A stretch of DNA of 64,000 bases from Georgenia yuyongxinii. Lineage in GTDB: Bacteria > Actinomycetota > Actinomycetes > Actinomycetales > Actinomycetaceae. The stretch is from contig NZ_CP040915.1 in NCBI RefSeq assembly GCF_006352065.1, positions 3,906,001 to 3,970,000 on the forward strand, in the 5' to 3' direction. The notes under the pieces are model-generated. The model saw only the letters and a program-made list of their open reading frames with translations. It was not told the DNA's origin and searched no databases. Of the stretch, positions 1-8,613 are shown piece by piece. Numbering within the stretch: the first letter of the stretch is position 1; each line of letters begins with the position of its first letter. Position numbers and translations under genes: made by a program.

Positions 1-1
1 G

Positions 2-436
2 CAGACCGCCGCCCCCGCCCTCGTGGTCGCCGCCGCGATCGTCGACTCCCTCGAGCGCCCCACCCGGGCCCTGTGCGCGCAGCGCTCGGCACCCGCCGAG
101 CTCGCGGGACGGTGGGAGCTGCCCGGCGGAAAGGTGGAGCCCGGCGAGTCGCCGGAGGTTGCGCTGCACCGTGAGCTCGCCGAGGAGCTGGGCGTGGAGG
201 TCCGGCTCGGGGCCCGGCTCCTCGGACCCGAGGCGGGCGACTGGCCGATCCTCGCCAGGCGCACCATGCGGGTGTGGCTCGCCGAGCTCACCGCCGGCAC
301 GCCGGAGCCGCTCGCCGACCACTCCGCGCTGCGCTGGGTCGACAGCGACGCGCTGGAGGACCTCGACTGGCTGGACCCTGACCGGCCGATCGCCGTCGCC
401 CTGCGCGAGGTCACCGCTAAGAGCATGCGCGGATAG
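2..436 (+). CDS. NUDIX (MutT-type) hydrolase, 5' end outside window
   Basis: Probable nucleoside-diphosphate-linked pyrophosphohydrolase of the MutT type, a cytosolic enzyme that removes oxidised or surplus nucleotides. The Nudix box is seen as GGKVEPGES followed by RELAEELGV, with the metal-binding REL-EE core intact. The reading frame is open to the left edge of the window (residues TAAPALVVAAAIV precede the first clear hydrophobic strand). The GTG at position 23 is therefore probably internal, and the true start lies upstream. The C-terminus (DWLDPDRPIAVAL) fits the end of small MutT proteins. Exact substrate cannot be read from the sequence. The family call is firm. Confidence 0.85.
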   Translation, partial: QTAAPALVVAAAIVDSLERPTRALCAQRSAPAELAGRWELPGGKVEPGESPEVALHRELAEELGVEVRLGARLLGPEAGDWPILARRTMRVWLAELTAGTPEPLADHSALRWVDSDALEDLDWLDPDRPIAVALREVTAKSMRG

Positions 437-535
437 AGGCAGACGGAGGTAGTAGGCCACGCAGCGCAGGACGACCTCGTCCCGGCTGGTCCGCAGCCCA
501 CCCGACGGATGCGCCTCGATCCGGCCAGAGCCACC

Positions 536-585
536 AACGAAATGGCCGAGGTGGTCGTTTTTCCAGCCATCTTGGCCATTTCGTT
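536..585. repeat. Long hairpin, 19-bp arms
   Basis: Left arm 536-554 (AACGAAATGGCCGAGGTGG) pairs with 567-585. Only two positions differ, and both would be G-U pairs in RNA. The loop is 12 nt (555-566) and includes a run of five T. No T-tract follows, so it is not a standard intrinsic terminator. It is less GC-rich than its surroundings and may be a dispersed palindromic element. Confidence 0.75.
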
Positions 586-760
586 CCAGCCCGACGGCGT
601 GTCGATGTCTGTCATCGCGCACGCTCTTGTTGAACCCTGACGCCCCCGACCGCCGTGGCCACCGAGGTCGAATTGTGCGACAGGCGCGAGGGGTGGCGTC
701 CCCCGTGCTGCTCGGAGCTCTGGGGCTCGGGAGCTGGATCTCCTGAGCTTCTAAGAGCGG

Positions 761-850
761 CGAGACCTGCACTTCCCGACCGACACCTGCAGTTCCACCG
801 GCAGGTCTCGGCGCAACCGGCAGGCCTCGGCGCAACCGGCAGGCCTTTGG
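761..850. repeat. Nested inverted repeat plus 19-bp tandem repeat
   Basis: CGAGACCTGC (761-770) is exactly inverted at 801-810. Between them ACCTGCACTTCC and ACCTGCAGTTCC form a direct repeat. A 19-bp unit starting ACCGGCAGG begins at 797, 816 and 835: two full copies differing at one base, then a partial third. Spacing and unit size do not fit a CRISPR array. Confidence 0.7.
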
Positions 851-1007
851 GTACGCCGGCCCGCGCCGCCGGACCGGCGCCGACCGGGCTGCTGGCCCGC
901 GCCGTTGTCCGAGGTGTCTCCCGACCGGTCCACGCCACCTGAAGTGCCGCCCTTGACGTGCGCCCACTAAAGGCCAGTAGCGGCCTTCGCTTCGCGGCGC
1001 GGCCCGG

Positions 1008-2777
1008 TCAGAGGGTGAACCGAACCAGCCTGCGCTGCAGCTCGTCGGCGGTGCCGTGGAGCGCGGAGGCGGCGTCGTCGAGCTGGTCGACGATGCCCGT
1101 CAGCGAGCTGGCCGACGCGGCCACGGCGATGATGTTCCCGGCGATCTCCCCCGAGCCCGTGGCGGCCTCGACCACGCCGCGGGACATCTCGTTGGTGGTG
1201 GAGGTCTGCTCCTCCACCGCCGAGGCGATGGTGAGCTGGTAGGTGTTGATCTGCCCGACGATCGCGGTGATCCGTCCGATCGCCTCGACGGCGGCGGCGG
1301 TGTCCTCCTGGATGGTCCGGATCCGGTCCGCGATGTGCCCCGTGGCGCGGGACGTCTCGCGCGCGAGCTCCTTGACCTCTCCGGCCACGACGGCGAACCC
1401 CTTGCCGGCGTCGCCGGCCCGGGCGGCCTCGATGCTCGCGTTGAGCGCCAGCAGGTTGGTCTGGTCGGCGACGGCGGAGATCACCTTGACGACGTCGCCG
1501 ATCTCGGCGGAGGACTCACCGAGCTTCGCCACGATCGAGTTGGTGGCCGTGGCCACCTCGGTCGCCTCAGCCGCGACCTGGGCCGCGGCGGCGGCGTTGC
1601 GCGCGATCTCCTGGATCGAGGGCCCCATCTGCTCAGCACCGGCCGCGACGGCCTGGACGTTCGCCGAGACCTGTTCGGCCGCGACGGCCACCACACCGGC
1701 CTGCGTCGAGGTCTGCGCCGAGGCGTCCGAGAGCTGCTCGCCGCCGGCGGCCAGCTCGCCGGCCGCCATGGCGACCTGGTCCGACGCGGCGGTCACCTGG
1801 GCGACCAGCGCGCGCAGGCTCGCGGTGGCGGCGTCGAGGGAGGCGCCGGCCTGCCCGATCTCGTCGGTGAGCGCGAGGCCCACCCGGCTGGTCAGGTCGC
1901 CGTTGCCGATCGCGTCCGCCACGGCGCGGATCCGACCGATGCGTCGCACGATCGAACGGGTCGCGTTCACGGCGAGTGCCGCGGCCAGGAGGGCAGCGCC
2001 CGCCCCCACGCCGAGGAGGATCACCGTCGAGCGGCTCTGGGCGGCCTGCTGCTTCGCGTGGACGTCGTCGATGCGCGCGTAGGCGGCCTCCTGCATCCGA
2101 TCCGCCAGTGCACGGACGGTCGCGGCGGACCCACCTACCTTGCCCTCGTTGATCGAGGTCACGGCCTTGTTGGTGCCCTCGTCGCTGTTCTCGCCGAGCC
2201 AGCGCTCCACCTGGTCGTGCATCCCGAAGAAAGAGTCCCAGGCCGGCCCCAGGTGTTCGACGAGCTCCGCCTCGGCGTCGGTGAGCTCGGCGGTGTCGAT
2301 GCCGTCGAGCCAGGCATAGACCTCCACCTTGGCGTCCGCCATGCGCTGCTGGTTCGGCGTGCCGCGGTGCAGGCCGGCCCACGGCCCGAACTCCAGGACG
2401 TCCCCTACGACGCGACCCTGCCTCGCCGTGGCGTCGGCACTCTTGTACCGCGCCGTCTCGGCAAGCACGGCCACGCCGTGCGCGGCCCGCAGCTCCTCGC
2501 CGTACTGGCGCTGCTCGATGACGGAGACGATCCCGGTGCCCGCAGCCACGAGCACCAGGACGCCGACGCTCGCGAAGGCGAGCCCGAGCCGGCGGCCCAC
2601 GCTCAGCCGGGGTGCGCCCGCGCGACCGGTCGTCGCCACCGCGCCCAGGCGGCGCCGTCGGCGGGGCACCGAGGTCCGGGGGGCAGGCGCCCCGGCCGGG
2701 CGGGCCCTGCGCCACCGCAGTGCCGGACGGGTGGGGGCCTGCGGCGACGGCCGCTCGAGACGTTCCGTCGCGCTCAT
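1008..2777 (-). CDS. Methyl-accepting chemotaxis protein (transmembrane chemoreceptor)
   Basis: 589-residue chemoreceptor. A basic N-terminal tail of about 60 residues is followed by TM1 (about 62-87), a helical periplasmic sensor region, TM2 (about 255-278, beginning [11 protein letters not shown]), a HAMP linker and a long coiled-coil signalling domain. The conserved hairpin tip reads [20 protein letters not shown] then [12 protein letters not shown], the CheA/CheW contact region. The C-terminus ends RRLVRFTL, with no CheR-docking pentapeptide. The start at 2777 is chosen over a longer open frame because AAGGGTGGG lies just upstream and the extra residues look non-coding. No other chemotaxis or flagellar genes are in the window, so its output partner is unknown. 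Confidence 0.93.
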   Translation of the reverse strand: MSATERLERPSPQAPTRPALRWRRARPAGAPAPRTSVPRRRRRLGAVATTGRAGAPRLSVGRRLGLAFASVGVLVLVAAGTGIVSVIEQRQYGEELRAAHGVAVLAETARYKSADATARQGRVVGDVLEFGPWAGLHRGTPNQQRMADAKVEVYAWLDGIDTAELTDAEAELVEHLGPAWDSFFGMHDQVERWLGENSDEGTNKAVTSINEGKVGGSAATVRALADRMQEAAYARIDDVHAKQQAAQSRSTVILLGVGAGAALLAAALAVNATRSIVRRIGRIRAVADAIGNGDLTSRVGLALTDEIGQAGASLDAATASLRALVAQVTAASDQVAMAAGELAAGGEQLSDASAQTSTQAGVVAVAAEQVSANVQAVAAGAEQMGPSIQEIARNAAAAAQVAAEATEVATATNSIVAKLGESSAEIGDVVKVISAVADQTNLLALNASIEAARAGDAGKGFAVVAGEVKELARETSRATGHIADRIRTIQEDTAAAVEAIGRITAIVGQINTYQLTIASAVEEQTSTTNEMSRGVVEAATGSGEIAGNIIAVAASASSLTGIVDQLDDAASALHGTADELQRRLVRFTL

Positions 2778-2961
2778 GTCCCACCCTTCGTCGGTCTGGT
2801 GTGCGCCCTGCTTGGCGCACGGACCGCTGGGACGTCGACATCCGCAGGACACAACCCGTGCACGTCCCGCTCATCGGCGGTTCGGGCAGGGTTGTGAGGC
2901 GCGCCGGGCGATGTGAGTGCCGGTGGGGGTGGTGCGGGCCGCGGCAGGGTGGAGCCGGTCG

Positions 2962-3780
2962 TCAGATCTTGCCGTCGCACGAGAAGGGGCCGTACTCGAA
3001 ACGGCCACCGCAGGTGTTCCCGAATTCCTCGTACTCCGAGTCGGCCGGCGACTGCCAGAAGAGGTCGTCGCACGCCGCGCCGTCGCCCGCCGTGCACCCG
3101 TCCCAGAACGCATCCAGCGCGGGATCGCTGCCGTAGCCGTCTACTGACGGGTCGAAGGTCGGCGCGAAGTCGTCCACGCGCGCGCTCACCAGCGCGGCGA
3201 CGGCGATGACGCAGGCGACGATGACCGCGACCGCACCGACGATGATCCAGGGCAGCCACGACCGCTTCTTGGTCGGCTCCCACGGGGCCGCCCCGGCGTA
3301 CGTGGACGTGCTCGGGGCGTAGCCGGCGACACCCGGCGCGAAGCCGGCGGCACCCGGGGCGTAGCCGGTCTCACCCGGGGCGTGGCCGGTGGCACCCGGG
3401 GCGGGGCCGGTGGCACCCGGGATGAAAGCAGGGCCGGTCTGGTACGGGTCGGCCGCCGCAGCGTGTACCGAGCCGGCCGTGTACGGGTTCGCTGGGGCGC
3501 TGTGGCCGTAGCCGGCACCGGTCGGCGCAACGAACGGACCACCGGCGGGCGGGTACGGAATCGGTGCCACGCCGGGGGCGCCGGTGCGTCGTGCGAGCGC
3601 AGCGTCCACAGCGACGTCACCGAGCCGCGCGAGATGGCCGAGCACGTCCGACGACGTCGCCGGATTGGTGGCGACAAGCGCGCGAAGGTCGGGGCGCTGC
3701 GCGGCGATCGCGGCGAGCAGCTCCGGCGGAGTGGCGGGGTTGCTGGCGTCATAGGCCGTGAGCTGCTCGGGCGCAGGCAT
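2962..3780 (-). CDS. LRV-domain single-pass membrane protein
   Basis: 272 residues in four parts. (1) N-terminal helical domain of about 65 residues with repeats such as SNPATPPELLAAIA and TNPATSSDVLGHLA, typical of variant leucine-rich repeats. (2) A Pro/Gly/Ala linker of near-identical 7-residue units (APGATGP, APGETGY and similar). (3) One TM helix (SWLPWIIVGAVAVIVACVI). (4) A short C-terminal extracytoplasmic domain with four cysteines (DGCTAGDGAACDDLF, NTCGGRF, FSCDGKI), probably two disulfides. A paralogue of the same architecture lies at 16639-18027. Function is unknown; surface sensing or binding is only a guess. Confidence 0.82.
   Translation of the reverse strand: MPAPEQLTAYDASNPATPPELLAAIAAQRPDLRALVATNPATSSDVLGHLARLGDVAVDAALARRTGAPGVAPIPYPPAGGPFVAPTGAGYGHSAPANPYTAGSVHAAAADPYQTGPAFIPGATGPAPGATGHAPGETGYAPGAAGFAPGVAGYAPSTSTYAGAAPWEPTKKRSWLPWIIVGAVAVIVACVIAVAALVSARVDDFAPTFDPSVDGYGSDPALDAFWDGCTAGDGAACDDLFWQSPADSEYEEFGNTCGGRFEYGPFSCDGKI
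3317..3421. repeat. Five 21-bp tandem repeats inside the LRV gene
   Basis: Five 21-bp units (3317, 3338, 3359, 3380, 3401), each GCG-xxG-CCGG...CACCCGG, encode the 7-residue linker repeats. The two units at 3380 and 3401 differ at one base, so copy number probably changes by slippage without breaking the frame. Confidence 0.85.
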
Positions 3781-3870
3781 GTCTGCCTCCAGGTCGTGGG
3801 GATCGATGAAATCTTAGGTCAGCCCGTCCGTATCGCCCCGATCGGTACGTCCTGAGTCGCGGCTTTCACG

Positions 3871-3885
3871 ACGATTGGCCATCGT
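3871..3885. promoter_or_regulatory. Possible TetR operator
   Basis: ACGAT-TGGCC-ATCGT, an interrupted palindrome 26 bp upstream of the TetR gene at 3912 and between two divergent genes. TetR proteins usually bind such dyads in their own promoter. The arms are only 5 bp, so this is tentative. Confidence 0.35.
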
Positions 3886-3911
3886 TAGTCAGCAAGTGGC
3901 ATGATCTGTCG

Positions 3912-4535
3912 GTGCCCAAGATCATCGGAAACTCCCTGGCGGAACACCGCGAGCGCACGCGCAGCGCGCTGTTCGCGGCGCTGTCCCACCTGATGCGCGA
4001 GCGCGGCTTCGACGCCATCTCGCTCGCCGACATCGCCGCCACGGCGGGGATCGGGCGAACGGCCGTGTACAACCACTTCCCCGACAAGGAGTCCGTGCTC
4101 CTCGCCTTCATCGAGCATGAGACCTCTGCCTACGTCCGGGCACTGGAGCGCTCGCTCGGCGAGGTGGAGGACCCGGTGGAGCAGCTGCGTGTCTATGTCC
4201 GCCAGCAGCTCCAGCTCGAGCGGTCCTATCACTTCGCCCCGGGCCCGGACCTGCGCGAGGTCGTCTCCCGCGACGCCGCGGCGCACCTGCGGGCGCACGT
4301 GGGCCTCGTCGAGGACCTGCTGCGACAGATCCTCGCACGTGCCATCGCGACCGGCGACATCCCCGAGCAGCACCTCGACGCCGTCGTGCACCTGGTCCAC
4401 GCGTGCCTGAGCGGGCGCAGCGTGCCGCGCGGCGAGCCCGCGCGCGGGGAGTTCATCGCCGCGACCGAGCTGTTCGTGCTGCGGGCCGTGGGTGCCCGGA
4501 CGGCGTGGTCCGTGCGTGCCGCCGAGGTGGCCTGA
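3912..4535 (+). CDS. TetR/AcrR-family transcriptional regulator
   Basis: 207 residues with a TetR N-terminal helix-turn-helix: residues from about 12 to 60 include RSALFAALSHLMRERGF, ISLADIAATAGIGRTAVYNH and FPDKESVLLAF. The remainder is an all-helical ligand-binding and dimer domain that diverges from known types. The GTG at 3912 is used because it places the helix-turn-helix at the usual distance from the start. The gene is divergent from the LRV membrane protein and is followed after 4 bp by a second TetR gene, so the two are probably co-transcribed. Ligand and targets are unknown. Confidence 0.9.
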   Translation: MPKIIGNSLAEHRERTRSALFAALSHLMRERGFDAISLADIAATAGIGRTAVYNHFPDKESVLLAFIEHETSAYVRALERSLGEVEDPVEQLRVYVRQQLQLERSYHFAPGPDLREVVSRDAAAHLRAHVGLVEDLLRQILARAIATGDIPEQHLDAVVHLVHACLSGRSVPRGEPARGEFIAATELFVLRAVGARTAWSVRAAEVA

Positions 4536-4539
4536 GCGC

Positions 4540-5277
4540 GTGTCCAGCCCTTCCCGCACCCAGCCGGGCCGCGCACCGGGCGCGGTCGAGGGTGCCCGCG
4601 CACCCGTCCCTGCCGCGGGGGCCCGCGCCCCTCGGCGGCGCGATCCCGCGCGCACCCGCCAGGCGATCCTCGACGCCGCGGAGGAGGAGTTCTCCGAACG
4701 CGGCTTCCTGGGCGGGCGGGTGGACGCGATCGCCGAGCGCACCAGCATCACGAAGCGGATGATCTACTACTACTTCGGGGACAAGCAGGGCCTCTACCTC
4801 GCGGCGCTCGAGCAGGTCTACCGCGAGATGCGCCAGTCCGAGCGTGCGGTCCACCTCGACGACCTCGAGCCGGTCGAGGCGCTGCGCACATTCGTGCTCA
4901 GCACGATCGACTTCCAGGAGGCGCGGCCCTCCTTCGTCCGGATGGTCAGCTTCGAGAACACCCTGGGCGCCGAGAACATCGCCGGCATCGAGTCCCTCCG
5001 CGAGCTGAACGCGGGCCTGGTGGACTCCGTCGACCGGCTGCTGCGGCGGGGACGCACGGCTGGGGTGTTCCGGGACGGCCCGGACGCACCGGACGCGCTC
5101 GAGCTGCACCAGCTCATCAGCTCGCTGGCGTTCTACCGGGTATCGAACCGGGCGACGTTCCGGGAGATCTTCGACCACGACATGCTCGACCCCGCGCACG
5201 GCGAGACATTCCGCCGCCGAGCGGTCGCGCTGGTCGTGGACCACGTCCTCGTCCCCGGTACGGGCCGCCGGTCCTGA
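4540..5277 (+). CDS. TetR-family regulator (RutR-like C-terminal domain)
   Basis: 245 residues. After a disordered basic and Pro-rich tail of about 40 residues comes a typical TetR domain (TRQAILDAAEEEFSERGFLG, then ITKRMIYYYFGDKQGLYLAA). The effector domain contains RPSFVRMVSFENTLGAENI, a pattern found in the RutR/YcdC group of TetR proteins that often sense catabolic substrates. The GTG at 4540, four bases after the stop of the preceding TetR gene, is preferred. A longer frame upstream would overlap that gene and has no start signal. No catabolic genes are adjacent, so targets are unknown. Confidence 0.88.
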   Translation: MSSPSRTQPGRAPGAVEGARAPVPAAGARAPRRRDPARTRQAILDAAEEEFSERGFLGGRVDAIAERTSITKRMIYYYFGDKQGLYLAALEQVYREMRQSERAVHLDDLEPVEALRTFVLSTIDFQEARPSFVRMVSFENTLGAENIAGIESLRELNAGLVDSVDRLLRRGRTAGVFRDGPDAPDALELHQLISSLAFYRVSNRATFREIFDHDMLDPAHGETFRRRAVALVVDHVLVPGTGRRS

Positions 5278-5313
5278 GGTCGGCGGGGTCGCCTCACCGT
5301 CCGACGGCGCCGG

Positions 5314-6090
5314 TCACCAGTTCTGCCCGTCGCCGGCGCCGCCTCCCGAGCGCTGCTCCTCGGCCTGCCGGTCCTGCTCCGCGCGGCGGTTACGTTCCTC
5401 GAGCTCCTGCTGGCGCGGGTCGGCGGGCGGTTCCTGGGCGCCACCCTGCGCGTCCGGAGCGTCCTGCTGCTCCTGCCCCGGCTGCGATTCCCCCGTCTGG
5501 GGCTGCTGCTCGGTCTCCTCGGCCTTGGCGCGCTGGCGCTGCTCGGTGCGGTCCGGACCCTCGGCCTGCTGGTCCGGTTCCGGCGGCGGCTGGTCGGCGG
5601 CGGACTCGCCGTCGGAGGTGCACGGGCCGATCGTGTCCATCGCCTCGCGGTAGTACGACCCCGCCATCACGGGGTCGTCGGCGGCGCGCGCGGCGTCGCC
5701 CATGGACTCCAGCGTCAGCGAGAGGTTGTTCCGGACGCGGCACTCCGGGGTGCCCGGGTCGGGCCGGCCGTCCGCGTCCGTGGTGCCCGCCGGGACGAGC
5801 CGGTGCGCCTCACGCAGGTCCTCCAGCGCCGCGAAGTGCTCGCCGCCGCGCTCGTGCGCCGTCCCGGAGTTGAACCACGCCTTCCACGGCTCGACGACCA
5901 CCGCCGTGAAGGGCTGCTGGTGGGCGTAACGGGTGGCGGCCTCCCGCGGAGCACCGGCGTCGTAGGCGCTGCGGGCGTGGGCATTGCCCAGGGCCACGCC
6001 CAGCAGCACGGCGCCGGCAAGGAGCGCGAGGAGGACGGCGGGCGCGGACCATGCCAGCAGCCGTCGCCGTCGGCGCAGGTGCTCGGTCAT
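5314..6090 (-). CDS. TPR-like membrane protein, last gene of the MoxR/VWA operon
   Basis: 258 residues. A short basic start (MTEHLRRRRRLL) leads into one TM helix (APAVLLALLAGAVLLGVALG). A tetratricopeptide-like helical region follows (AYDAGAPREAATRYA, then WFNSGTAHERGGEHFAALED), with two cysteines. The final 110 residues are low-complexity Gln/Glu/Pro. This is the position and shape of BatC/BatE-type proteins, which work with VWA proteins at the cell envelope. The ATG at 6090 overlaps the stop of the upstream VWA gene (ATGA), indicating translational coupling; an upstream 30-codon extension is rejected for that reason. Confidence 0.78.
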   Translation of the reverse strand: MTEHLRRRRRLLAWSAPAVLLALLAGAVLLGVALGNAHARSAYDAGAPREAATRYAHQQPFTAVVVEPWKAWFNSGTAHERGGEHFAALEDLREAHRLVPAGTTDADGRPDPGTPECRVRNNLSLTLESMGDAARAADDPVMAGSYYREAMDTIGPCTSDGESAADQPPPEPDQQAEGPDRTEQRQRAKAEETEQQPQTGESQPGQEQQDAPDAQGGAQEPPADPRQQELEERNRRAEQDRQAEEQRSGGGAGDGQNW

Positions 6091-7109
6091 GCCGGGATCC
6101 CACTGAGCCGACGCCACCGGGCGGCCTGGGCGAACGCCTCGGCCGCCACGAGCACGGCCAGCACGGCCGCCGCCGGCCACAGCACGTCGCGGTAGGTGCT
6201 CACGTCCCGGCGCCCGTCGGCGGCGAGCTCCTCGACGTCGATGCCGGCCACCAGATCCGCCACCGGCGTGGGGGCGATGCGGTGCGCGTACGGCACGCCC
6301 AGCGCGGCCGCCAGGCGGCGCAGGTTGGTCTCGTCGATCCGGGAGACGGCCGGCGGGGATCCGGGACTCGCCTCGTCGAGGATCCAGGGGGCGGCGGTGC
6401 CGGGCCCGGTGGACTCGGTGCCGTCGTAGGTACGCATGCGCCCGCCTGCGGTCGTGCCGTAGCCGAGCACGGCGCCGCCGTCAATGAGCCCGGCGAGCTC
6501 GGCGAACCCCGCGGTTCCGCCGGAGGGGTCGTCCGCGCCCGAGGTGTCCTCGCCGTCGGCGAGGACGAACACGAGCCGGACGTTGCCCGGGTTGCGTGTG
6601 GCGGCTCCCGCGAGCGCCTCGGCCAGCGCTTCCCGCGGGCGGTCGACGGCGGAGCCGGCCGAGAACCGGGTGATCTCCTGCCGCAGGGTCTCGGCCCAGG
6701 TGCGCACGGCGCGGGCGTCGGTGGTCAGCGGCAGCTGGCGGGAGGCCTGGGAGTCGAACCCGATGACGGAGTACCGGGCGCCCGGGAGGGCCTCGACCAG
6801 CGCGACGAGGTCGTGGCGCACCCCGGCGAGCCGGGGCTGGGCGCCGTCGTAGTCCTCGGCGGCCATGGAGCCGGTCCGGTCCACCACGAAGAAGACCTCC
6901 GCGTTGGTCTCCACCTGGGTGGTCTCGGCGGGGACGGCGGGGGCCAGGCCGATGACGAGGGTCGCGAGGACCATCGCCGCGCGGCGCAGCCAGCCCCCAC
7001 CGCGGCCCTCGCTGCGCCGGGCACGCCACCAGCCCGCGACGCACAGGGCGAGCAACGGGCCGAGCACGAGGAGCAGCGCCCAGGCGGGCCACACCATGCG
7101 CAGGATCAT
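6087..7109 (-). CDS. VWA-domain membrane protein (BatB-like)
   Basis: 340 residues. TM helices flank a von Willebrand factor A domain: N-terminal MVWPAWALLLVLGPLLALCV plus a second helix (AAMVLATLVIGLA), and a C-terminal helix (VLWPAAAVLAVLVAAEAF). The metal-ion-dependent adhesion site reads VVDRTGSMAAEDYD, a DxTxS variant of the usual DxSxS. A later strand has VFVLADGEDTSG. These proteins are thought to form membrane complexes with the MoxR chaperone. The ATG at 7109 overlaps the upstream VWA gene's stop by 4 bp. Confidence 0.88.
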   Translation of the reverse strand: MILRMVWPAWALLLVLGPLLALCVAGWWRARRSEGRGGGWLRRAAMVLATLVIGLAPAVPAETTQVETNAEVFFVVDRTGSMAAEDYDGAQPRLAGVRHDLVALVEALPGARYSVIGFDSQASRQLPLTTDARAVRTWAETLRQEITRFSAGSAVDRPREALAEALAGAATRNPGNVRLVFVLADGEDTSGADDPSGGTAGFAELAGLIDGGAVLGYGTTAGGRMRTYDGTESTGPGTAAPWILDEASPGSPPAVSRIDETNLRRLAAALGVPYAHRIAPTPVADLVAGIDVEELAADGRRDVSTYRDVLWPAAAVLAVLVAAEAFAQAARWRRLSGIPA

Positions 7110-8116
7110 GCGCGCAGCCTCCACATCGCCACGAGCAGGACAGCGAGCGCACCCACGAGCCAGCCGTACCAGCGGTCCGGCCGGTCGGTGACGACCACCT
7201 CGGGGGTGGCACCGAGGTCGACCGCCTGGTGCGCGTCGATGTCGGCGATGATGCCGTCGACGGCGCCCGGGTCGCCCGCCTCGAAGAACAGGCCGCCGGC
7301 GCTGGTGACCACCTGCTCCATCTCCGCCCGGGCCGCGTCGGAGCCGGCGTCGGTGAGCGAGGCGTACAGCCCGTGCACCGCGATCCCCAGCTCGGCGGCC
7401 AGCTGCCCAGCCTCGGGCAGGGTGTAGACCGACGGGCCCAGGACCAGGTTGTCGGTGGCCAGGATGATCGACCGGGCGCGTTGGGTATCGGCCTCGTCGA
7501 AGGCGAGCGCGCACGTGGCCAGACCGTCACCGACCAGGGAGGAGGCGTCGTCGTCGAGGGAGACGGTGCCGGCGAGGAACCCTTCCAGCCGGGCGAGCGC
7601 CTCGGCGTCGAACAGCCAGGTGTCGAGGTCGACGTCGAGGGCGCGGGCGGCGGCGTCTAGCTCGTCGGTGACCAAGGCGTAGTCGTCGGTGAGCGGGAAG
7701 ACGGTGCGCGAGGTGTTGTTCCAGATGCTCAGGGCGATGCGCTCGCCCTCGAACGAGCCAACCAGCTCGGCGAAGGTGGCCACGATCTCGCTGTCCAGCT
7801 CGATCATCGACCCCGAGACGTCCAGGCAGAGCACGATGTCGCGGGTGGCCAGCACCTCGGCGCGCACGTCGCGGTCCACCGGCCGGGCGGTGAGCGCGGA
7901 CGTCGCGACCGCCACCAGGGCGAGCGCCGCCGCGGCCAGGGCGAGCCCGCCGCGCAGCACCCGGAGCCGACGGCGGTACCCGGCCAGCGACGTCAGGTAG
8001 GCGGAGTTGGCCACCCACGTGGCGCGGGAGCGGCGGGCCGGGCGGCGCCACAGCCAGCCCGCCAGCGCGGCGACGGCGACCGCGGCGAGCACGAGCGGCA
8101 CCACCCAGGCAGTCAC
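7106..8116 (-). CDS. VWA-domain membrane protein (BatA-like)
   Basis: 336 residues. TM1 (VVPLVLAAVAVAALAGWLW) and TM2 (LRGGLALAAAALALVAVAT) precede a VWA domain with a canonical MIDAS motif LCLDVSGSM. Later strands include ARSIILATDNLV and LGIAVHGLYAS. A C-terminal helix (WYGWLVGALAVLLVAMW) anchors the end. GTG at 8116 is taken as start because it overlaps the stop of the upstream gene (GTGA); a second in-frame GTG lies one codon earlier. Together with the next VWA gene it forms the membrane pair usual in MoxR operons. Confidence 0.88.
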   Translation of the reverse strand: MTAWVVPLVLAAVAVAALAGWLWRRPARRSRATWVANSAYLTSLAGYRRRLRVLRGGLALAAAALALVAVATSALTARPVDRDVRAEVLATRDIVLCLDVSGSMIELDSEIVATFAELVGSFEGERIALSIWNNTSRTVFPLTDDYALVTDELDAAARALDVDLDTWLFDAEALARLEGFLAGTVSLDDDASSLVGDGLATCALAFDEADTQRARSIILATDNLVLGPSVYTLPEAGQLAAELGIAVHGLYASLTDAGSDAARAEMEQVVTSAGGLFFEAGDPGAVDGIIADIDAHQAVDLGATPEVVVTDRPDRWYGWLVGALAVLLVAMWRLRA

Positions 8117-8568
8117 CACGTCCCGATCACCTCCTTGGCCCGGGTGGTGGAGGTGGTCGCCTCGGCGTCGGAGTCGGGGGCGAAGCTGGGCTCCTCCCAG
8201 CGTGCGAGGAGGTGGCCCACGCGCCGGGTGGGATCGTGCCCGGCCACGTCGGCGCGGGTCCACGAGCGCACGTCCGTGCCAAGGCGCTCGGAGGCGAACT
8301 CGCGCATGGTGCGCCCGAGCTCGAGGTGGAGGCCGCGCAGGTCGAGGGCGCCGTCACGGTAGGCGGCGTGCAGGCTGTCCACCTGGGCGGTGTAGCGCGC
8401 CCGCAGCCCGGGTCCGGCGTGCTCCGGCTGGCGAGCGGGCCGCCGTCGGGGATCGGTGGACCGGTGCACCCATGCCAGCCAGCCGCCGACCGCTGCCAGC
8501 AGGAGCAGCCCGAGGACGGGCACCCACCAGCTGTACGCCTCGGGCGGCAGGAGGTCAGCGGCGGGCAT
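8113..8568 (-). CDS. Small membrane protein of the MoxR operon (DUF4381-like)
   Basis: 151 residues: a short periplasmic start (MPAADLLPPEAYS), one TM helix (WWVPVLGLLLLAAVGGWLAW), then a cytoplasmic helical domain rich in Arg and Glu. Proteins of this size and layout occupy this position between DUF58 and VWA genes in Bat-like operons; the precise role is unknown. Its start codon lies in the downstream copy of a 31-bp tandem duplication, so a second ATG with the same first five codons (MPAAD) exists 31 bp upstream in another frame. Confidence 0.8.
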   Translation of the reverse strand: MPAADLLPPEAYSWWVPVLGLLLLAAVGGWLAWVHRSTDPRRRPARQPEHAGPGLRARYTAQVDSLHAAYRDGALDLRGLHLELGRTMREFASERLGTDVRSWTRADVAGHDPTRRVGHLLARWEEPSFAPDSDAEATTSTTRAKEVIGTW

Positions 8569-8613
8569 GATGCTGCCTGCCCAGGTCAGCGGCGGGCATG
8601 ACGCTGCCTGCCG
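8552..8613. repeat. 31-bp tandem duplication at a gene junction
   Basis: 8552-8582 and 8583-8613 match at about 29-30 of 31 positions. The copies span the 3' end of the DUF58 gene and the 5' end of the next gene, duplicating the start-codon context (GGCAGGCAGC-xTC-ATG on the minus strand). Confidence 0.9.

Larger units (their letters stand above)
437..1007. other. 571-bp intergenic, repeat-rich, no convincing gene
   Basis: No frame here has the codon bias or motifs of a real gene. It holds a long near-perfect hairpin (536-585), a nested set of inverted and 19-bp tandem repeats (761-850), and about 100 bp next to the NUDIX gene. On the minus strand those 100 bp read like a protein fragment (short pieces RIEAHPSGG and VVLRCVAYYLRLP) with no start and no stop of its own, possibly a decayed gene end. 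Confidence 0.6.

Noticed and set aside
797-850. CRISPR array
   Set aside because: 19-bp head-to-tail repeats with no spacers.
1008-2777. Chemotaxis operon
   Set aside because: Only the receptor is present; no che or fla genes in the window.
1056-2897. 613-codon plus-strand frame opposite the chemoreceptor
   Set aside because: Antisense shadow; composition (Gly/Arg/His-rich) is unlike a protein and the minus-strand chemoreceptor is unmistakable.
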